Shown here piece by piece: positions 62,235 through 64,000 of a stretch of 64,000 bases of DNA. This DNA is from Trema orientale. Its lineage: Eukaryota > Streptophyta > Magnoliopsida > Rosales > Cannabaceae. Within the stretch, counting starts at the first letter, position 1; the number at the start of each line of letters is the position of its first letter. The notes under the pieces are model-generated. The model searched no databases. It saw only the letters and a list, made by a program, of their open reading frames with translations, and was not told where the DNA came from. The stretch spans positions 255,390-319,389 of the forward strand of contig JXTC01000127.1 of NCBI GenBank assembly GCA_002914845.1. The letters are read 5' to 3'. The translations under genes and the position numbers were made by a program.

Positions 62235-62531
62235 AGTATCTATTAATATACGCTTTTTAAAAATAAATAAAGGCCATATGGAATACACAAAGCTGTGACA
62301 TTCGAATATCTATGATAGCAGAATATCTTTGAAACTAGAAAGACATAAGATGATAAGTTAACCCATGAAAAGATAAGCAAATGCACAACATAACAAACAA
62401 TGAAAAGAGAATATTTTTCAATCTAACTTGGTAGTATACTGAAGATTAGCAAACACATATCTAACGTAAAGACGAGAAAAATATGTTGTTCCTTTGTGTT
62501 TTATCCTGCTTAATTCTTCTTTCATTGCAGG
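62235..62531 (+). repeat. Direct repeat, right copy
   Basis: Partner of 55020-55308. Preceded by ATACTTGGTCTAACG (62220-62234), the exact reverse complement of the 15-mer before the left copy. It ends in TTCATTGCAG, which looks like a splice acceptor. Confidence 0.88.
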
Positions 62532-63108
62532 CTACTAATGCAACTGACAATATAAACACTGAAGCAGCAAGAAGACTCTAATGCCAGGCAAAACAAATGT
62601 AAAGAACTAGACATGAAATCTTCACTTGATATAGCACTTTCCAAGATACTCGATTCGAACACTCGTATGAAAGAAACGAATAAATTTACCGAACTCAAAT
62701 TTTTGTCGACGGTGAGACTAATCAAAGTTGCTCTATTTTTGGGCGAATTTATGAAACCAATCAAGACCTCAACTCTGCTCTGAAGAAGAAATGAGTCCCA
62801 CTCAACAAATATTCTTATCTTAGTTTTAATGGCTGCATCATTAGAGATGATTTTATCTTTTTGATGAACAAAGTCAATTTCAAGTCTCAACTACGGTTTT
62901 TAGTCTACAAAATGTGGAGCACCTCTCCACTGGCAAAGAGGGCTACCTGGTTTTCAAGGTCTGTAAATGCTCAATCCAGCATAGTTTGCTGATACTGAGT
63001 CCCGATCTATCTTCTCCAACCATCGCTTTTTACTTTTGACTTTTCGTATAAGTGATCAGTACCGTATATGTGAATAGTAATATACGTATGAACAATACTC
63101 AATCTGGC
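62532..63108. other. Unassigned, flanking the copia primer site
   Basis: Both strands are open for long stretches (122 codons on minus at 62522-62890; about 60 on plus ending near 62782), but neither shows a domain I recognise. It may be degenerate leader or gag of the copia element whose primer site follows. Confidence 0.4.
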
Positions 63109-63748
63109 GCTCTGATACCAGTTAGGAAAAAAAACCTTTTTAGTAAACATGCAAAATTGCGAAAGCGATAAATAAAGCGAAATAAGACACAATTTACGTG
63201 ATTCACTAATTTAGCTACGTCCACGGGATTACTGCAGATCTTTCACTATAGGGAGAAAAATTTACAGTATTTATAAACACTCATAATTCACAACCCTAAC
63301 CCCAATCACACCGAAGAATTTTTCTAATAAATTCTCTCAAGAACTTCTTAACTGAAACTCTTTCTTTATCTCTCTATATTGAGATTTTTTTTCTTTTGCT
63401 GGGATACAAAATAGAGTTGTGAAGGGGTCTATTTATAGGCTAAAACATTTCCCCTTCACATGGTTGGTAGCCTACAATGGCTGCCCATTTTTAACAAAAT
63501 TAGGCTTGGATGGTAGGAGCAAAAAAAATATGCTCTTATATTTCATTGTCAAAAAATGCGACTGGCCACCGTTTTTGACTGCCCACATTCTTCGACAATT
63601 TGACTACCAACATTCTTTGACAAATCTTTCCCAAATTTGTGTCTTTTTCAAGATTTGAATTTGGAGAAGATGATTGACGATGTTGAAATGTGTTCGGGAC
63701 TCTATTCTCAAAATCACAGATCATCTTGAAAGGCAACCTCAATCAACA
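63109..63748 (-). mobile_element. Copia primer site and 5' LTR (minus)
   Basis: Minus strand TGGTATCAGAGC (63120-63109) is the initiator-Met tRNA primer site used by most plant copia elements. The LTR lies to its right, from 63121 to about 63748 if it starts TGTTGATTGAGG; a TATA box GCCTATAAATAG lies near 63430. The right edge is an inference. Confidence 0.7.
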
Positions 63749-63806
63749 GTTGGTGAAAAACTGTCTCTCTTCTTCTATCTCCAATAACGATGGTGAAATT
63801 ATGTTG

Positions 63807-64000
63807 TAGCACTATCGTTTAGGTCACCCAAATTTTATGTATCTGAAAAAATGTTTCCCAAAACTGTTCAATAAAAGTTTTTCCAGTGTGAGATATGTCA
63901 GCTCTCAAAGCATGTTCATAATTCATACCCTATTCAACCTTATATATCAACTCACCCTTTTTCATTGATACATAGTAATATATGGGGCCCACCTCAGGTA
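63807..64000 (+). pseudogene. Copia integrase N-terminus, runs off the window
   Basis: Reads (stop)-HYRLGHPNFMYLKK, then after a frameshift CEICQLSKHVHNSYPIQPY and LIHSNIWGPPQV. This is the His2Cys2 zinc finger followed by the start of the catalytic core, where IHSDIWGP is the usual form; the first catalytic Asp is Asn here. An in-frame TAG replaces the usual Trp. Opposite in orientation to the adjacent copia LTR, so it belongs to another element. Confidence 0.82.

Noticed and set aside
1..64000. CRISPR arrays, operons, tRNA or rRNA genes
   Set aside because: The window is plant nuclear DNA. tRNA-like boxes are found only within SINEs that have target duplications and A tails, and the tandem repeats lack CRISPR-like spacing.

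Overview
The window is nuclear DNA of a flowering plant, almost certainly a eudicot. The evidence is AT-rich sequence, GT-AG introns, an E-class PPR gene, Ty1-copia and Ty3-gypsy (Tat and Athila) retrotransposons, tRNA-derived SINEs, and hAT, Mutator-like and Harbinger-like elements. I cannot fix the species from sequence alone.

Left third (about 1-18,000) is the gene space. Three host genes can be modelled completely: a five-exon HERPUD-like ER membrane protein on + (2518-5859), an intronless PPR E-class organelle RNA-editing factor on + (7193-8962), and a five-exon TBC Rab-GAP of the TBC1D5-like group on - (12338-17134, 854 aa, both catalytic fingers present). They are ordinary single genes with no operon-like relationship. 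A Mutator-like element with a perfect 9-bp target duplication and a SINE lie upstream of the first gene, and a hAT element with a perfect 8-bp duplication lies upstream of the third.

Middle third (18,000-41,800) holds no host gene that I can support. It contains a 5'-truncated copia element, several MITEs, a solo LTR with perfect duplication (30166-30976), four tRNA-derived SINEs all in - orientation, a copia pol remnant split by a nested solo LTR (34425-36975), scrambled copia/Tat scraps, a second hAT element and several short tandem duplications.

Right third (41,800-64,000) is dominated by two large retrotransposon structures. The first is a Tat-lineage Ty3-gypsy element (41838-53595) with paired LTRs and a matching 5-bp duplication. 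Its pol is broken, a third LTR copy lies inverted inside it, and next to its 3' LTR is an antisense open reading frame with its own TATA box. The second (55,005-62,531) is two degenerate Athila halves facing each other, bracketed by a roughly 290-bp direct repeat whose outer edges carry the same 15-mer in opposite orientations. The window ends in copia fragments in opposite orientations.

I did not find a clearly new biological system. The strongest leads are the antisense ORF of the Tat element, the tRNA-SINE group, the face-to-face Athila structure with its inverted-edge repeats, and a recurring Asp-to-Asn change at catalytic positions of four separate retroelement enzymes. All exon boundaries and repeat edges were found by eye.
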